Source: Rhodobiaceae bacterium
GTDB lineage: Bacteria > Pseudomonadota > Alphaproteobacteria > Parvibaculales > Parvibaculaceae
NCBI GenBank assembly: GCA_002746275.1
Contig: NVWR01000001.1
Span: 142,456-148,568 of the forward strand
Reading direction: 5' to 3'
Length of the DNA: 6,113 bases
Positions 5,535 through 6,113 of the stretch are shown in pieces (position 1 is the stretch's first letter; each line of letters begins with the position of its first letter). A program made the translations under genes and the position numbers. The notes below the pieces were generated by a model. It was not told the origin of the DNA and made no database searches. It worked only from the letters and a program-made list of their open reading frames with translations.

Positions 5535-6113
5535 TCAGAGCGCCAATCGCCCCAATGCTCCAGATACGGCCCGGAGCAACCAGCGGGGGGAAGCCCGACC
5601 GGCAACTGCTGCGGCCATATTAACGATGCCGGGAACCCGGATCACCTCGCCCTTCATGCACGCGAGATACCCTTCAGCGGCTACGGTTTCTACATCGGAC
5701 ACCATAAAGTTGGGTATCTTGGCGGCGGCGTCATTTTTACTTTTCACACCGGCAACCATATTCGTGTCCGTCACGCCGGGGCAAAGCGCTGTTGCGGTGA
5801 CGCCATGTGGCTTCAACTCTTCAGACAGGGATTCCGTGAGGGAGAGGACGAATGCTTTTGTTGCAGCGTAGGTCGCCAGCGAGGGAACCGGCTGAAACGC
5901 CGCTATTGAGGCAACGTTGAGAATGCGCCCAGCACCTCGTTTGATCATGGGGGGTACAAAGAGGCTGGTCAGTTCTGTCAGGGCGACCACATTAAGTTGC
6001 ACAAGCTCCAGATGCCGAGCGCTGTCGATCTCGCCAAAAGCACCCATCTCCAAAATGCCGGCATTGTTGACCAGTGTTTCTACGTGGAAGCCCCGCATCT
6101 GGATACCGTCAAA
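5535..6113 (-). CDS. Short-chain dehydrogenase/reductase, 5' end outside window
   Basis: This is a partial classical SDR of 192 visible residues. Family members are usually about 260 residues, so roughly the first 70 are missing, including the TGxxxGxG nucleotide-binding motif. It should oxidise an alcohol or reduce a ketone with NAD(P)(H). In visible numbering, the NNAG structural motif is at 16-19 and the full catalytic set is present: N41 (QLNVV), S69 (NVASIAAF), and Y82 with K86 in YAATK. The CPG motif after strand six follows, with TDTNM after it. The C-terminus, with VPGIVN and SPRWLLRAVSGALGR, is typical of the DltE-like (COG0300) SDR group. An in-frame ATG at 6098 is not the start, because the frame stays open to the window edge and the protein would lack its cofactor fold. 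The ligase gene lies 165 bp downstream on the same strand. The substrate is unknown. Confidence 0.9.
   Translation of the reverse strand, partial: FDGIQMRGFHVETLVNNAGILEMGAFGEIDSARHLELVQLNVVALTELTSLFVPPMIKRGAGRILNVASIAAFQPVPSLATYAATKAFVLSLTESLSEELKPHGVTATALCPGVTDTNMVAGVKSKNDAAAKIPNFMVSDVETVAAEGYLACMKGEVIRVPGIVNMAAAVAGRASPRWLLRAVSGALGRLAL

Noticed and set aside
6096..6098. ATG as start of the SDR gene
   Set aside because: The frame is open to the window edge and a start here would remove the cofactor-binding half of the fold.

Overview
The window looks like ordinary chromosome from an alphaproteobacterium of moderate GC content (mid-50s percent by eye, not computed). The assignment rests on the look of the proteins: a diheme cytochrome of the HNE_0200/SO2930 type, a PiT carrier with an alphaproteobacterial N-terminus, and the FadD13-like ligase and SDR. 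No rRNA, tRNA, CRISPR array, insertion sequence, phage gene or toxin-antitoxin pair is visible. Coding density is high and no gene shows a frameshift. I see no convincing new multi-gene system. The most interesting material is the regulatory DNA between genes.

Layout, left to right. (1) 7-1071 (+) encodes a secreted diheme c-type cytochrome of unknown role. It meets, tail to tail with a 6-bp gap, (2) 1078-1521 (-), a DUF1801 protein. (3) A divergent intergenic region at 1522-1707 holds two inverted repeats and a good sigma70-type promoter pointing right. (4) 1708-2142 (+) encodes a small Nudix hydrolase. Its 3' end overlaps by 25 bp the 3' end of (5) 2118-3617 (-), a PiT-family phosphate carrier whose N-terminus needs care. 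(6) 3618-3824 is a non-coding gap with an intrinsic terminator for the next gene. (7) 3825-5369 (-) encodes a FadD13-like fatty acyl-CoA synthetase. (8) 5370-5534 is a leader with several small dyad symmetries and a possible leader peptide. (9) 5535-6113 (-) is the 3' three-quarters of a short-chain dehydrogenase/reductase that runs off the right edge.

Working together: the SDR and the acyl-CoA synthetase point the same way and probably belong to one lipid or ketone catabolism or modification locus. This recalls the mycobacterial mymA operon, where an SDR and FadD13 sit with a Baeyer-Villiger monooxygenase, but that is inference because the rest of the locus would lie beyond 6113. The phosphate carrier is separated from the ligase by a terminator and should be transcribed on its own. 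The Nudix and DUF1801 genes share a divergent control region but have no evident functional link.
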